A stretch of 64,000 nucleotides of DNA from Acrocarpospora phusangensis (GTDB lineage Bacteria > Actinomycetota > Actinomycetes > Streptosporangiales > Streptosporangiaceae): NCBI RefSeq assembly GCF_016862995.1, contig NZ_BOOA01000011.1:1-64000 (forward strand), in the 5' to 3' direction. Numbering within the stretch: position 1 is the first letter of the stretch; each line of letters starts with the position of its first letter. The translations under genes were made by a program, and so were the position numbers. Shown in pieces: positions 24,868 to 34,088 of this stretch. The notes beneath the pieces are model-generated. The model was not told where the DNA came from, did not search any database, and saw only the letters and a list, made by a program, of their open reading frames with translations.

Positions 24868-25767
24868 ATGAGCAATCAGTCCGCAGAACTGCGGGAGCAG
24901 GTACGGGAACGGTACGCCGCGGCCGCCGTCGCAGTCACCACCGGAGGCACCGTCTGCTGCGGGCCGTCCCAGGCCGTGGAAGTCGACGACCGGTTCGGCG
25001 CCGGGCTGTACGAGGCCGACCAGCGGGACGCGCTTCCCCCGCAGGCGGTGGCGGCCTCCCTGGGCTGCGGCAACCCCACCGCAGTGGCCGAACTGCGGCA
25101 CGGCGAGCGGGTGCTGGACCTGGGCTCGGGCGGCGGCATCGACGTGCTGCTCTCAGCCCGCCGGGTCGGGCCGACCGGCAAGGCCTACGGCCTGGACATG
25201 ACCGAGGAGATGCTCGCGCTTGCGCTGGCCAACACGCGTAAGGCCGGCGCGACCAATGTCGAATTCCTCAAAGGCACCATTGAGGCCATCCCGCTGCCCG
25301 CCGCCACCATCGACGTGGTCATCTCCAACTGCGTGATCAACTTGTCGGTCGACAAGAGCGCGGTCTTCGCCGAAACTTTCCGCGTCCTTGCCCCGGGCGG
25401 GCGAATCGGTGTCTCCGACATCGTCGCCGACGATGAACTGGCCCCCGAGCAGCGCGCCGAACGCGGCGACTACGCCGGCTGCATCGCGGGCGCGCTGTCC
25501 TGCCGCGAATACCGGTTGGGACTCGAGGCCGCAGGATTCACCGGGGTCACCATCACCGCGACCCACGAGGTCGCTGACGGCATGCACTCAGCGATCATCC
25601 GCGCCATCAAACCCACCCGCGTCGTCCCCGCCGATACGGCGCAGGAAGCCGGTTCCTGCTGCGGGGTGACGGCCTGCTGCACCTCGGCCGAGTCAGCCGA
25701 GATCCATGCGCTCACCGTGAGCCAGGCCAAGACGCAGGCGGGCTGCGGCTGCCAAAGCCAGTCCTGA
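24868..25767 (+). CDS. arsM: arsenite methyltransferase
   Basis: This is a 299-residue SAM-dependent arsenite S-adenosylmethyltransferase, which converts As(III) into methylated arsenicals in the cytoplasm. The SAM loop is DLGSGGGID at 84-92. The As-binding cysteines are seen as Cys67 (LGCGNP), Cys155 (ISNCVINL) and Cys205 (GCIAGAL). A further pair, Cys30-Cys31, lies near the start, and the C-terminal tail is cysteine-rich (SCCGVTACC and GCGCQSQS). The ATG at 24868 follows GAAGGAGA. It is alone apart from a truncated permease, with no complete ars operon. Confidence 0.93.
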   Translation: MSNQSAELREQVRERYAAAAVAVTTGGTVCCGPSQAVEVDDRFGAGLYEADQRDALPPQAVAASLGCGNPTAVAELRHGERVLDLGSGGGIDVLLSARRVGPTGKAYGLDMTEEMLALALANTRKAGATNVEFLKGTIEAIPLPAATIDVVISNCVINLSVDKSAVFAETFRVLAPGGRIGVSDIVADDELAPEQRAERGDYAGCIAGALSCREYRLGLEAAGFTGVTITATHEVADGMHSAIIRAIKPTRVVPADTAQEAGSCCGVTACCTSAESAEIHALTVSQAKTQAGCGCQSQS

Positions 25768-25934
25768 TCACCAGGCCACCCCAGTCGTGTGGACTTACGA
25801 CGCCTGAAGCCACGCGCGCGTGCGCGGGAGCAAGCGGCGGGGGTGAGCATGGGACCATCCCGCATGCGGGAAGCACAGACACACCGCCTGTCGGAGCCCA
25901 TCGCGGCCGGGACCATTCCTCAGTGCGCGAAAAA

Positions 25935-26064
25935 CGGCGCGACCATCCCGGTCGACGGCGGTCGTACGGTACTCGCCCACGACCCGGAGGCCAGGAGCCA
26001 CACATGAACAGGTGGCGGCCGACCGATCTGATGATCGCGGTACACGGCGTCGTCCGAGCATGCC
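25935..26064 (+). repeat. 130-bp duplication, copy 2 (SDR 3' end)
   Basis: Second copy of 10645-10774. It encodes the end of the SDR in frame (ATIPVDGGRTVLAHDPEARS) but without the gene body, then the same downstream flank ending at CGAGCATGCC. The surrounding 25768-26175 has no other recognisable gene. Confidence 0.9.
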
Positions 26065-26175
26065 GGCGGATCGGTCCCGGCTTCTGCCGGATCAAGCGCA
26101 AGCGACAGCAGATCCCGTCGTACGAGCCGAGACGTGCGCATCTCCGCACCGGGTGGTCAAGAACTGACGAACGGT

Positions 26176-26207
26176 AGTGTCGCCCGGGAGATCTTCCGGG
26201 CGACACT
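26176..26207 (-). terminator. strong hairpin after the membrane hydrolase gene
   Basis: AGTGTCGCCCGG and its perfect complement form a 12-bp stem with an 8-base loop, 15 bases past the stop of the minus-strand gene at 26222. Confidence 0.8.
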
Positions 26208-26221
26208 GTTCCTGGTCGGCG

Positions 26222-28228
26222 TCAGGCCGGTACGGCCGGCGCCGTCACCGGCTCGTCATGCCGGGCGTCGCTCGGCTGCCGGTGGATGTACGCGTCGAGC
26301 GCCAGCAGCGCGAGGTTCCCCACCGCGGCCGCGCCCACGATCGTGGTGAGCAGCGACGCGAGATCCGACGCCGCGCCGAAGCCGAGGGCCGCGCCGAGCA
26401 GGGCCCCGCCGACCGCCGCGGCCAGGCCCGCACGCCGGATCCAGGCCGGCCCGCCCCGCCGGGTCCAGGCCGCGTACGCGCCGAGCCCCACGGCCAGGCC
26501 GACCGAGGGCACGGCGAGCGCCGCGCTGCCGACGAAGACCTGCGGCCGGATCGCCCAGACCAGCAGCACGGCCAGCAACCATCCGCCGAGGCCGAACGGC
26601 AGCGGCATGAGGACCCGCAGCCAGACGCCGGTCCGCCGGCGGAAGCCGCCGTTGCGGCGGGCGTGCCGGGCCATCGCCAAGAACAGGAGCACGGCGAGCA
26701 GCGCACCGCCGGCGGCCCCGCCGGCCAGGATCTTGCCGATGGCCGACATGCTCATCGCGGGCTCGAAGTCGACGGGACGCAGGCCGAACCGCGAGGAGTC
26801 CACCGTGCCCCGGTCGAAGAACGTGGTCAGCAAGTGCCGGCCGGCCTCCAGCTGATGCTCCCAGAAGTCGCCGGTGTGGCCCAGCTCGGGAAGGGTCACC
26901 TGCTTGCCCCTGGACAGCGCCGGCAACAGCTCCTTGGTGGCCAGCTCGGCGGGAGTGGAGAAGTCGACGGTGCCGCCGATCAGCAGGGTCTCGACGTCGC
27001 TCTCGCGGACCGTACGGTATTCGGCGTTGTCGGGGCTGTCCGGCCACACCTGGTGGAAGCCCGACGGGCCGCCCCAGAGCAGGTCGGTGGCCGCGTTGCC
27101 GAGGATCGAGCCGGGGTCCCCGCCGGCGTCGTAGTAGCGCCGGGCGGCCGGCGCGTCGATCATGCCGAACGAGGCGAACTCGCCCCATACGAATGAGCCG
27201 GGCACGACCAGGTCGGCGATCGTCGACAGTGCCCAGAAGGAGCCGGCGTCGCCGCGCAGGTAGGCGTCGATCAGGGCGGGCGCGTTGAGCGGCGCGGAGC
27301 CCTTGCCGTTCTGGAACATGCCGTACATGCCCGCGATCCGGACGTTGCCCTCCTTGATCGGCAGTGGTCCCCAGCGGGCCGGGATGCCGGCGGCGGCACT
27401 GCGCATCGAGGCCGCGAGATCCTCCGTACGGGTGGAGCACTTGGCGTCCGCGCGGCACAGTTCCGCGTACCGGGCGAACTGCTGGTCGGTGATCCGCGGT
27501 TCCCAGACGAAGTGGCCGGGCGGATTCACCGAGATCATCGCCGAGCGGAACAGCGACCGCGGGTAGCGCCAGGAGTAGATCATCGCGGTCCGCGTGCCGG
27601 CGCTCGAGCTGATCAGGTTGATCCGCGAATAGCCCAGCGCGGTGCGCGCGGCCTCCAGGTCGTCGACCCGCTGCGGGATCGAGTAGCCGGTCAGGTCGAT
27701 GCCGTCGCCGGTCAGCCGGCCGGCGCACGTCTCGAAGGCCCGGGTGGCGGCGCGCAGCGACTCGGCACCGGCGAGGTCGGCCGCCGACCGCAGGGTCTCG
27801 GTCACCTCGGGACAGTCGAGCCGCCGCGACCCGTCGACCCCGCGGTATCCGACCAGGACCACATCGTGGTTGCCGGTCAGCCGGCTCGCCTGCGGGAACT
27901 TCAGGTTGCTGGCACCGGGCCCCCCGTTGAGCCGGAAGATCGGTTCCCCCGGACTGGGCCCGGTCGCCCGGATCCGGATCACCGGCAGGGCGATCAGGTC
28001 GGTCGCCGGGTCGCGCCGATTCTCCGGCACGATCAGCGTGCCGCAGTCGGCCGGTACGGTCCCGGCCTCCGTGTCGTAGTCGCAGGGCTCCATGGTGAGC
28101 GAACCGGGCCGCGCGCCGGCGGGAACCGCCAGGGTGTCCTCCGGCAGCAGGTTCAGGTAGGCGAGGGCGAGAACGAGGATGCCGATGACCGTGAGGGCGA
28201 TGGTGCGGGCAACAGTTCGCTTTGTCAT
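26222..28228 (-). CDS. membrane-anchored alpha/beta hydrolase
   Basis: This 668-residue protein has three parts: an N-terminal membrane anchor (residues 7-27), an extracellular alpha/beta hydrolase domain of the S33/TAP type, and a C-terminal bundle of about five transmembrane segments (from about 492 on). In the hydrolase domain LNGGPGASN is the oxyanion loop, ISSSAGTRTA the nucleophile elbow, LIGGTVDFSTPAELA the Asp region, and LGHTGDFW supplies the His. The elbow reads SSSAG in place of the usual GxSxG. The fusion to a polytopic tail is uncommon for this family. The gene lies in the same direction as the downstream two-component genes but is separated from them, and has its own terminator. 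Confidence 0.8.
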   Translation of the reverse strand: MTKRTVARTIALTVIGILVLALAYLNLLPEDTLAVPAGARPGSLTMEPCDYDTEAGTVPADCGTLIVPENRRDPATDLIALPVIRIRATGPSPGEPIFRLNGGPGASNLKFPQASRLTGNHDVVLVGYRGVDGSRRLDCPEVTETLRSAADLAGAESLRAATRAFETCAGRLTGDGIDLTGYSIPQRVDDLEAARTALGYSRINLISSSAGTRTAMIYSWRYPRSLFRSAMISVNPPGHFVWEPRITDQQFARYAELCRADAKCSTRTEDLAASMRSAAAGIPARWGPLPIKEGNVRIAGMYGMFQNGKGSAPLNAPALIDAYLRGDAGSFWALSTIADLVVPGSFVWGEFASFGMIDAPAARRYYDAGGDPGSILGNAATDLLWGGPSGFHQVWPDSPDNAEYRTVRESDVETLLIGGTVDFSTPAELATKELLPALSRGKQVTLPELGHTGDFWEHQLEAGRHLLTTFFDRGTVDSSRFGLRPVDFEPAMSMSAIGKILAGGAAGGALLAVLLFLAMARHARRNGGFRRRTGVWLRVLMPLPFGLGGWLLAVLLVWAIRPQVFVGSAALAVPSVGLAVGLGAYAAWTRRGGPAWIRRAGLAAAVGGALLGAALGFGAASDLASLLTTIVGAAAVGNLALLALDAYIHRQPSDARHDEPVTAPAVPA

Positions 28229-28315
28229 GCCCGAAACCTAGAAATGCGCGGCCGTCCGGACGTCCCTCCGGGGAGGACAGTGCGCGTACCCCAGCTGGGG
28301 TACGCCCCCCGAGTC

Positions 28316-28972
28316 CTACATCAGGCCGCCGCGGTAGGCGACCACGACCGCCTGGGCCCGGTCCCGCGCATCGATCTTGGCGAGAATCCGCTTCACGTGC
28401 GTCTTGATGGTCGACTCCGCGATGGTGAGCAGGTCGGCGATCTCCGCGTTGGAGTAGCCTTCGGCGACCAGCTTCAGCACCTCCCGCTCACGCCCGGTGA
28501 GCTGGGCCAAGCGTCGCGACTCCGGCGATTCCGTACGGCCGGCGGACGATCGCGTGACGAACTGCCCGACCAGTTCGCGGGTGACCGCCGGGTCGATCAG
28601 CGCGTCCCCGGAGGCGAGGGTGTGGATCGCGTCGATCAGCCGCTCCGGCGAGGCGCGCTTGAGCAGAAACCCGCTGGCCCCGGCCTGCAGGGCCCCCCAC
28701 ACGTACTCGTCGTGGTGGAAGGTCGTCAGCACCAGCACCCGGGTCGGGAACCCGGCCGCGACAATCCGCCGGGTCGCCTCGATGCCGTCGATCCCCGGCA
28801 TCCGTACATCCATCACGACCACGTCCGGCCGGAGGGACCGACACAGCGCGACCGCCCGCAACCCGTCGGCTGCCTCACCCACGACTTCGATGCCCTCGGC
28901 AGTGCCGAGCACGACGGCCACCCCCGCCCGCAGTAACGCGTCGTCGTCGGCGAGCAACACGCGTACGGTCAT
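28316..28972 (-). CDS. NarL/LuxR-type response regulator
   Basis: This is a 218-residue response regulator. The receiver domain has the acidic pocket ADDD near residue 8-11, the phosphoacceptor Asp55 (VVMDVRMPG), Thr83 and the Lys of FLLKRASPE. The C-terminal LuxR helix-turn-helix is LTGREREVLKLVAEGYSNAEIADLLTIAESTIKTHVKRILAKI. Its ATG overlaps the kinase stop (ATGA), so the two proteins are made together. The target may be the adjacent membrane hydrolase, by proximity only. Confidence 0.95.
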   Translation of the reverse strand: MTVRVLLADDDALLRAGVAVVLGTAEGIEVVGEAADGLRAVALCRSLRPDVVVMDVRMPGIDGIEATRRIVAAGFPTRVLVLTTFHHDEYVWGALQAGASGFLLKRASPERLIDAIHTLASGDALIDPAVTRELVGQFVTRSSAGRTESPESRRLAQLTGREREVLKLVAEGYSNAEIADLLTIAESTIKTHVKRILAKIDARDRAQAVVVAYRGGLM

Positions 28973-30141
28973 CGAGCCGGCTCCTCGACAGCGGTCGTGA
29001 CCGCGGTCAGCGGCAGCCGGGCATGCACCTGAAAGCCCCCACGACCGGCCGGACCGTAGGTCACCGTGCCGTCGAAGAGGGCAACCCGCTCCCGGATGCC
29101 GAGCAGCCCCCGGCCAGGCCGATAGCCGACCGCCGGCCCGCGCCCGTCATCCCGGATCACCACCTCCAGCCACGGCCCGTCCCGGCGCAGCGTGACGTCG
29201 GCGCCGCTGGCGTCGGCATGCTTCAGCGCGTTGGTCAGGCTCTCCTGGACGATCCGGTACGCCGTGAGGTCGAGGCTGCGCGGCAGGTCGAGACCGCCCC
29301 CGACCTGGACGGTCACCCGCAGCCCCGCCTGGCTCATCCGCTGCGCGAGGTCGGGCAGCGTGGCGACACCGGACGCATCCGCCGGCCGATCCCCGTCCGG
29401 GTCGTCGCTGCGCAGAACCCCGAGCACCCGATCGAGCTCGGTGAGGGCGTCCCGCCCGGCCCGCTCCAGATCGCTCAGCAGCTCCCGCGCCTTCGCCGGA
29501 TCCTTGTCCAGCACCCGCCGTCCCGCCCCCGCCTGCATGAGCATGAGATTGACCGTGTGGCCGACGAGATCGTGCAGCTCACGGGCGATGCGGGCCCGTT
29601 CACCGGCCACCGCCCGTTCCTGGATGAGCCGCCGGGCGGTCTGCTGCTCCTCGCGCCGCCGCGCCATCGCATAGCCCACCGACCACATGGCCAGCCACAC
29701 CAGCAGAACCCCCGCCGGCTGGGTGGGCGCCGTGACGTCGCGGGCGGCAAAGTAGACACCGATACACCCGAGCAGAACCCCCAGCCCCCACCACGCCTGC
29801 CGGCGACCGGCATACAGCGCCACCGAGAAGACCCCAAGCAGATTCGCGTACGGCGCCAGCCAGCTAGGCGACGCGACGAACACCTCAAAACAAAGCGCCG
29901 CCGCGCTCAACACAAAGGCGCCGAAGGGAACCCGCCGCCGCAACGCCACCGCCACCGCGAGCCCCACACCGGCCACCACCCCGGCCGCGGCATCCCACCC
30001 GGACGCCGGCGTCGCGTCGAGCATGAACCGCTCAACCAGCAGCGCCACCAGAAAGCCGGCCCCCAGCACACCATCGACGGCGAGCGCCGAAGTACGCCCG
30101 CTCACCAGCCGCGCTCCCAACCAGGAAAGCCCATGATTCAC
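28969..30141 (-). CDS. sensor histidine kinase (HisKA_3 type)
   Basis: This is a 390-residue membrane kinase. Residues 20-160 contain five or six transmembrane segments with little extracellular sequence. The dimerisation helix carries the phosphorylated His190 (ARIARELHDLVGHTVNLML), and a HATPase_c domain has the N box TNALKHA and glycine loops DDGRG and GRGLLGIRERV. It belongs to the small actinobacterial kinases that work with NarL-type regulators, here encoded next. The start is GTG. The signal is unknown. Confidence 0.92.
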   Translation of the reverse strand: MNHGLSWLGARLVSGRTSALAVDGVLGAGFLVALLVERFMLDATPASGWDAAAGVVAGVGLAVAVALRRRVPFGAFVLSAAALCFEVFVASPSWLAPYANLLGVFSVALYAGRRQAWWGLGVLLGCIGVYFAARDVTAPTQPAGVLLVWLAMWSVGYAMARRREEQQTARRLIQERAVAGERARIARELHDLVGHTVNLMLMQAGAGRRVLDKDPAKARELLSDLERAGRDALTELDRVLGVLRSDDPDGDRPADASGVATLPDLAQRMSQAGLRVTVQVGGGLDLPRSLDLTAYRIVQESLTNALKHADASGADVTLRRDGPWLEVVIRDDGRGPAVGYRPGRGLLGIRERVALFDGTVTYGPAGRGGFQVHARLPLTAVTTAVEEPAR

Positions 30142-30617
30142 GCACGCTACCAGTCAAACCCCAGCAGCCCACCGCCCCACGGGAGTCGCCCACCCAGATC
30201 CACGAGCGACCCGCGACCCGCCGGCCGCAACCGGCGCGGAGCGCTCGCTTGACCCATGACCAGCCCAGCCTGCCCGACAGAATCCCCACCGCCACCCAGC
30301 ACGGACGCCCGACCACCCAGCCGGCAGCGAGGGACCACCACCTGGCCGCAACCTCGCCGATGATCTGCACACCGCGGTGGCACGAGCATCCCTCCGGCTT
30401 ACGCGATCCTGGACGGCATCCGGATCCCCATCAACCGGATCGGCCGTCCGTCGCAGAGGGCGGCTGTACTGACGGCGGCCGGCTGCCGGACAAGCCACCC
30501 TCCGTCAGCCGGGCCCTCAAGAACGTCACCTGGTTGATCGCCCACTCCGGCCCGCACTCAGACCGGTCGATCCAAGGCACGTCACCGACATGCCTTGCGA
30601 CCATCGAAGACTCCCTT
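30142..30617. other. intergenic with possible IS5-type relic
   Basis: No intact gene. Around 30390-30460 the plus strand reads PPAYAILDGIRIPINRIG, which resembles the first Asp motif of IS5-family DDE transposases (YVILDGTLIPIDRI). This could be a small transposase scar. Confidence 0.35.
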
Positions 30618-31400
30618 TCAGGCGCCGGCGCCGCCATCCACCGGCACGATCGCGCCGGTCACCATCGAGGACCGGTCGCTGAGCAGCCATGCGGCCGCCT
30701 CGGCGACTTCGTGGGGCTCGGCCATGCGTCCGAGGGGGATCGATGCCTTCAATCGCTCGACGATTCCGGGCGTCGCCGCCTCCCACGCGTTGATCATCTC
30801 CGTGGCGGTGCCACCGGGAGTGATGCCGTTCACCCGGATGCCATCACGGGCCCAGCTCACCGCGGCGGTCTCGGTGATGCTGTTGAGCGCCCGCTTCATC
30901 GCGGAGTACGCGGGGAGCGGCGGGTTCGCGCGGCGGCTGCCGATGCTCGACGTGTTGACGATCGCCCCACCGCCGTTGCGCCGCATCAGTGCCGCCTCGG
31001 CCGTCATCGCGGTCCAGTGCGCCCGGAAGTTCACCGTGAACTGCTCGTCGATGTCCTCGTCGGTCGTGGTGTCGAGCGGGCCGGGCTGCTGGATCGCCGC
31101 GCCGTTGTTGAAGGCACCGTCGAGCCGTCCGTGCAGCTCTTCGACGCGGTCGACGGCGGCGCGGATGCCTGCGCGGTCGGCGAGGTCCAGGGCGACGGCG
31201 TCGGCGACGCCTCCATCGGCGCGGATCTCCCGGACAACGCGGTCGAGGGCGTCGGTGCTGCGGGCGGCGAGCACGACCGCGGCGCCCTCCCGTGCGAAGA
31301 GCCGGGCCGCGGCCGCGCCGATGCCGCGGCTGGCGCCGGTGATGAATACGACCTTGCCGGTGAGCAGGCCGATGGGGGTGGTGTCGATGTGGTCTGTCAT
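30618..31400 (-). CDS. short-chain dehydrogenase/reductase
   Basis: This is a 260-residue SDR with TGASRGIG at 21-28, the NNGA motif at 98-101, Ser151/152, Tyr165 and Lys169 (YSAMK), and the C-terminal SMVTGAIVPVDGGAGA signature. It probably uses NAD(P)H to act on a small alcohol or ketone. It diverges from the XRE regulator gene at 31487 with only 86 bases between the starts. This arrangement commonly means the regulator controls the dehydrogenase. Confidence 0.93.
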   Translation of the reverse strand: MTDHIDTTPIGLLTGKVVFITGASRGIGAAAARLFAREGAAVVLAARSTDALDRVVREIRADGGVADAVALDLADRAGIRAAVDRVEELHGRLDGAFNNGAAIQQPGPLDTTTDEDIDEQFTVNFRAHWTAMTAEAALMRRNGGGAIVNTSSIGSRRANPPLPAYSAMKRALNSITETAAVSWARDGIRVNGITPGGTATEMINAWEAATPGIVERLKASIPLGRMAEPHEVAEAAAWLLSDRSSMVTGAIVPVDGGAGA

Positions 31401-31486
31401 GCCGACAGCGTCGTACCGGCCCGGGATCCGGATGCAGGCACAGGCAGTACCAGGATCCGTCGCCGCGCAGCGTGCAGACTGGAGGT

Positions 31487-32350
31487 ATGGACAAGCAGGA
31501 GCTTGGGGCGTTCCTCCGTAGCCGTCGCGAGCGGCTCCGACCGGAGGACGTCGGCCTCCCCTCGGGCTCGCGACGCCGGACACCGGGTCTTCGCCGCGAG
31601 GAGGTCGCGGTCCTCGCCTACATCTCCACGGAGTACTACGTCCGGCTCGAGCAGGGCAGGGCGCCGCGACCGTCGGGCGAGGTCCTCGCCGGGATCGCCG
31701 GCGCGCTACGGCTCACGGACGCCGAGTCCGATCACCTGCACGTCCTGGCGGGCACTGCGCCGAGCCGTACCGGACTGCATCGGCGCGACGTCCGCCCGAG
31801 CATTCTCGCGCTGCTGGAGCGGCTGCCGCAGACGGCCGCTTTCGTGACGTCCGCCGCGTTCGAGGTACTCGCGTGGAACGATCTCACGGCCGCGCTCATG
31901 GAGGACTTCTCCGCGCTCGCCCCGAAGGACCGCAACCTCGCGCGCCGGGCCTTCCTCGGGCCGGCGCGCGCCGATGCACCCTTGTACGGGGTCTCCGACG
32001 CCACGGAATTCCGGCACCACGTCGTCAGGGAGCTGCGATCCACCCTCGCCCGGTACCCGTCCGACCCCGCGGTGACCGGACTCATCAGCGAACTCCGCGA
32101 CGCCAGCCCCGAGTTCGCCCGGCTCTGGGAGCGGCACGACGTGCAGACTGCGCCGATGCTCACGAAGACTTTCCGGCACCCGGTCGTCGGGGAGATCACC
32201 GTCGACTGCGACTCGCTCACGCTCACCGACCGCGACCAGCACCTCGTGCTCTACAGCGCGCCGCCGGGATCCCCCAGCGCCGAGGCTCTGGCTCTGCTGA
32301 ACGTACTTGGAGCCGGGTACGACGAGAACCGAAGCGTGATCAGGCGATAA
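31487..32350 (+). CDS. XRE-family regulator with MmyB-like ligand domain
   Basis: This 287-residue regulator begins with an HTH domain (ELGAFLRSRRERLRPEDVGLP...RRTPGLRREEVAVLAYISTEYYVRLEQGRAPRPSGEVLAGIAGALRLTDAE). It continues with the MmyB-like domain (FVTSAAFEVLAWNDLTAALM...LVLYSAPPGSPSAEALALLNVLG), which in this family binds a fatty acid or similar ligand. Family members often regulate a divergent SDR, as here. The ATG at 31487 directly follows GGAGGT, and the transcript may be leaderless. Confidence 0.92.
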   Translation: MDKQELGAFLRSRRERLRPEDVGLPSGSRRRTPGLRREEVAVLAYISTEYYVRLEQGRAPRPSGEVLAGIAGALRLTDAESDHLHVLAGTAPSRTGLHRRDVRPSILALLERLPQTAAFVTSAAFEVLAWNDLTAALMEDFSALAPKDRNLARRAFLGPARADAPLYGVSDATEFRHHVVRELRSTLARYPSDPAVTGLISELRDASPEFARLWERHDVQTAPMLTKTFRHPVVGEITVDCDSLTLTDRDQHLVLYSAPPGSPSAEALALLNVLGAGYDENRSVIRR

Positions 32351-32449
32351 GCAGGCGGCTGTTCGACCCACCGGCCGGCCCGAGCGCCCGCAACTGCGCC
32401 CGATACCGCTCGGGATCGGCGAAAAGATCCTCAACCGTGATGACGTAGC

Positions 32450-32815
32450 AGCCCCATCGCGCACCACGTCCATCGGGTTCCGCCGAGTCGAGTTCCTTGG
32501 CGAGGCGCTTGCGCGCCCGATGAAGCCGCAGCCGCACTGCACTCGGCGGCCGCCCCAGCACCTCGGCGATCTCGCTGACGCCCAGTCCTTCTCAGCCCAC
32601 CAGGCTCAGCAACTCCCGGTCCGCCGGGCTCAGCCGCCGGAAGGCCGTCCGCACCGCACTCGGATCCCGTTCGACGGCCGTCTCCCAGCAGTCGGCAGCT
32701 CGGCTCGGAGCTTCGGCGCCAGCGCGCTCGTGCCCCGGCTGTCGCGGTAGCGATTGGCCAGCACCCGCGGCCGGGCTCCCGCAGCACGTACCCAAGAAAA
32801 CGCGTTGTTTAGTGC
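32450..32815 (-). pseudogene. ECF sigma factor, broken
   Basis: The minus strand encodes the end of an ECF RNA polymerase sigma factor: VLANRYRDSRG, then after a frameshift TAVERDPSAVRTAFRRLSPADRELLSLVG, an in-frame TGA, and then EGLGVSEIAEVLGRPPSAVRLRLHRARKRLAKEL (region 4 helix-turn-helix). The TGA stands where relatives have Trp (LVGWEGL), a one-base change from TGG. The N-terminal region 2 is also missing. It lies back to back with the MFS gene. Confidence 0.75.
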
Positions 32816-32842
32816 GGTTTGCACGTATATGGTCTTGCGCCC

Positions 32843-34063
32843 GTGGTCACAGTCGTGGAGAGAGTGCTGCCCGCCCGGCTCGGGCGCGGGTTCCGGTGGT
32901 TGCTGGCGTCAAGCTGGCTGACCAACCTCGGCGACGGCATCGCGGCAGCGGCGGGCCCGCTGCTGATCGCCTCACTGACCAGTGACCCATTGCTGATCTC
33001 GCTCTCGGCGCTGGTAGCCTGGGCGCCGCCGCTGGTCTTCGGCCTGTACGCGGGCATCCTGTCCGACCGTCACGACCGGCGCCGGATCGTCCTGGTCGCC
33101 AACGCGGTACGCGCCCTCATCCTGGTGGCGCTGGTCGCCCTGATGGTCACCGGCACGGTGACCGTGGTGACGGCGCTGGCGCTGCTCGCGCTCCGAGCCG
33201 TCGCCGAGGTCTTCGCCGACAACGCGACGACCACCCTGACCCCGATGATGGTTCCCCGCGACGACCTCGTCATCGCCAACGCCCGCCTGGGCACCGGTTT
33301 CATCACCCTCAACCAGCTCGCCGGCCCGCCGATCGGCGCGGCCCTTTTCGGCCTGGGCCTGGCCTGGCCGTTCGCCGGTCAGCTCCTGCTGGTGGCCGCC
33401 GCGATCGTGCTCGTCTCGCGCATCACCCTGCCGCCCCGCGAGGACACCGCCGCCAAGCCGAACGCCATGAGCGAACTGATCGCCGGTTTCCGCTGGACAC
33501 TGCACCACCCCGCGGTCCGCACCCTGTCCCTCACCGTCCTGATCTTCAACTTCACGTTCGGCGCCGCCTGGTCGGTGCTGGTGCTCTACACCCAGGAACA
33601 GCTCGGCCTCGGCGCCGTCGGCTTCGGCCTGATGACCACGATCGGCGGAATCGGCGGCCTGATCGGCACCGGCCTCTACGGCGCCATCACCCGCAAGGTC
33701 AGCCTCGGCGCCCTGATGCGCGTCGGCCTCGTCATCGAGACGCTCACCCACCTGGGCCTGGCCCTGACCCACTCGCCATGGGTCGCGGGCGGCATCTTCC
33801 TCCTCTTCGGCGCGCACGCATTCATCTGGGGCACCACCTCAGTGACCGTCCGCCAGCGCGCGGTCCCGCCGGAACTGCAGGGCCGCGTGGGCAGCGTCAA
33901 CACCGTCTGTGTGTACGCGGGACTGGTGGTCGGCTCGCTGATCGGCGGCGTCCTGGCCACGCACATGGGGGTCACGGCACCGTTCTGGTTCGCTTTCGCC
34001 GGGTCGGCGGTCTTCGTCGTCGCGTTGTGGCGCCAACTGCTGCACATCGCTCAAGACGACTGA
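32843..34063 (+). CDS. MFS transporter (multidrug/siderophore exporter-like)
   Basis: This 406-residue protein has about 12 transmembrane segments. The MFS loop-2 motif is present as GILSDRHDRRRIVLVANAVRAL. It belongs to the MFS_3/EntS-like group of exporters. I use the GTG at 32843: TATATG ends about 11 bases before it and no ribosome site is visible, suggesting a leaderless mRNA. A TTG at 32819 or GTG at 32855 are alternatives. The substrate is unknown. It is about 6 kb from the siderophore locus and not linked to it. Confidence 0.87.
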   Translation: MVTVVERVLPARLGRGFRWLLASSWLTNLGDGIAAAAGPLLIASLTSDPLLISLSALVAWAPPLVFGLYAGILSDRHDRRRIVLVANAVRALILVALVALMVTGTVTVVTALALLALRAVAEVFADNATTTLTPMMVPRDDLVIANARLGTGFITLNQLAGPPIGAALFGLGLAWPFAGQLLLVAAAIVLVSRITLPPREDTAAKPNAMSELIAGFRWTLHHPAVRTLSLTVLIFNFTFGAAWSVLVLYTQEQLGLGAVGFGLMTTIGGIGGLIGTGLYGAITRKVSLGALMRVGLVIETLTHLGLALTHSPWVAGGIFLLFGAHAFIWGTTSVTVRQRAVPPELQGRVGSVNTVCVYAGLVVGSLIGGVLATHMGVTAPFWFAFAGSAVFVVALWRQLLHIAQDD

Positions 34064-34088
34064 ACTGATGGACCCGCCGGGCGTCGAG

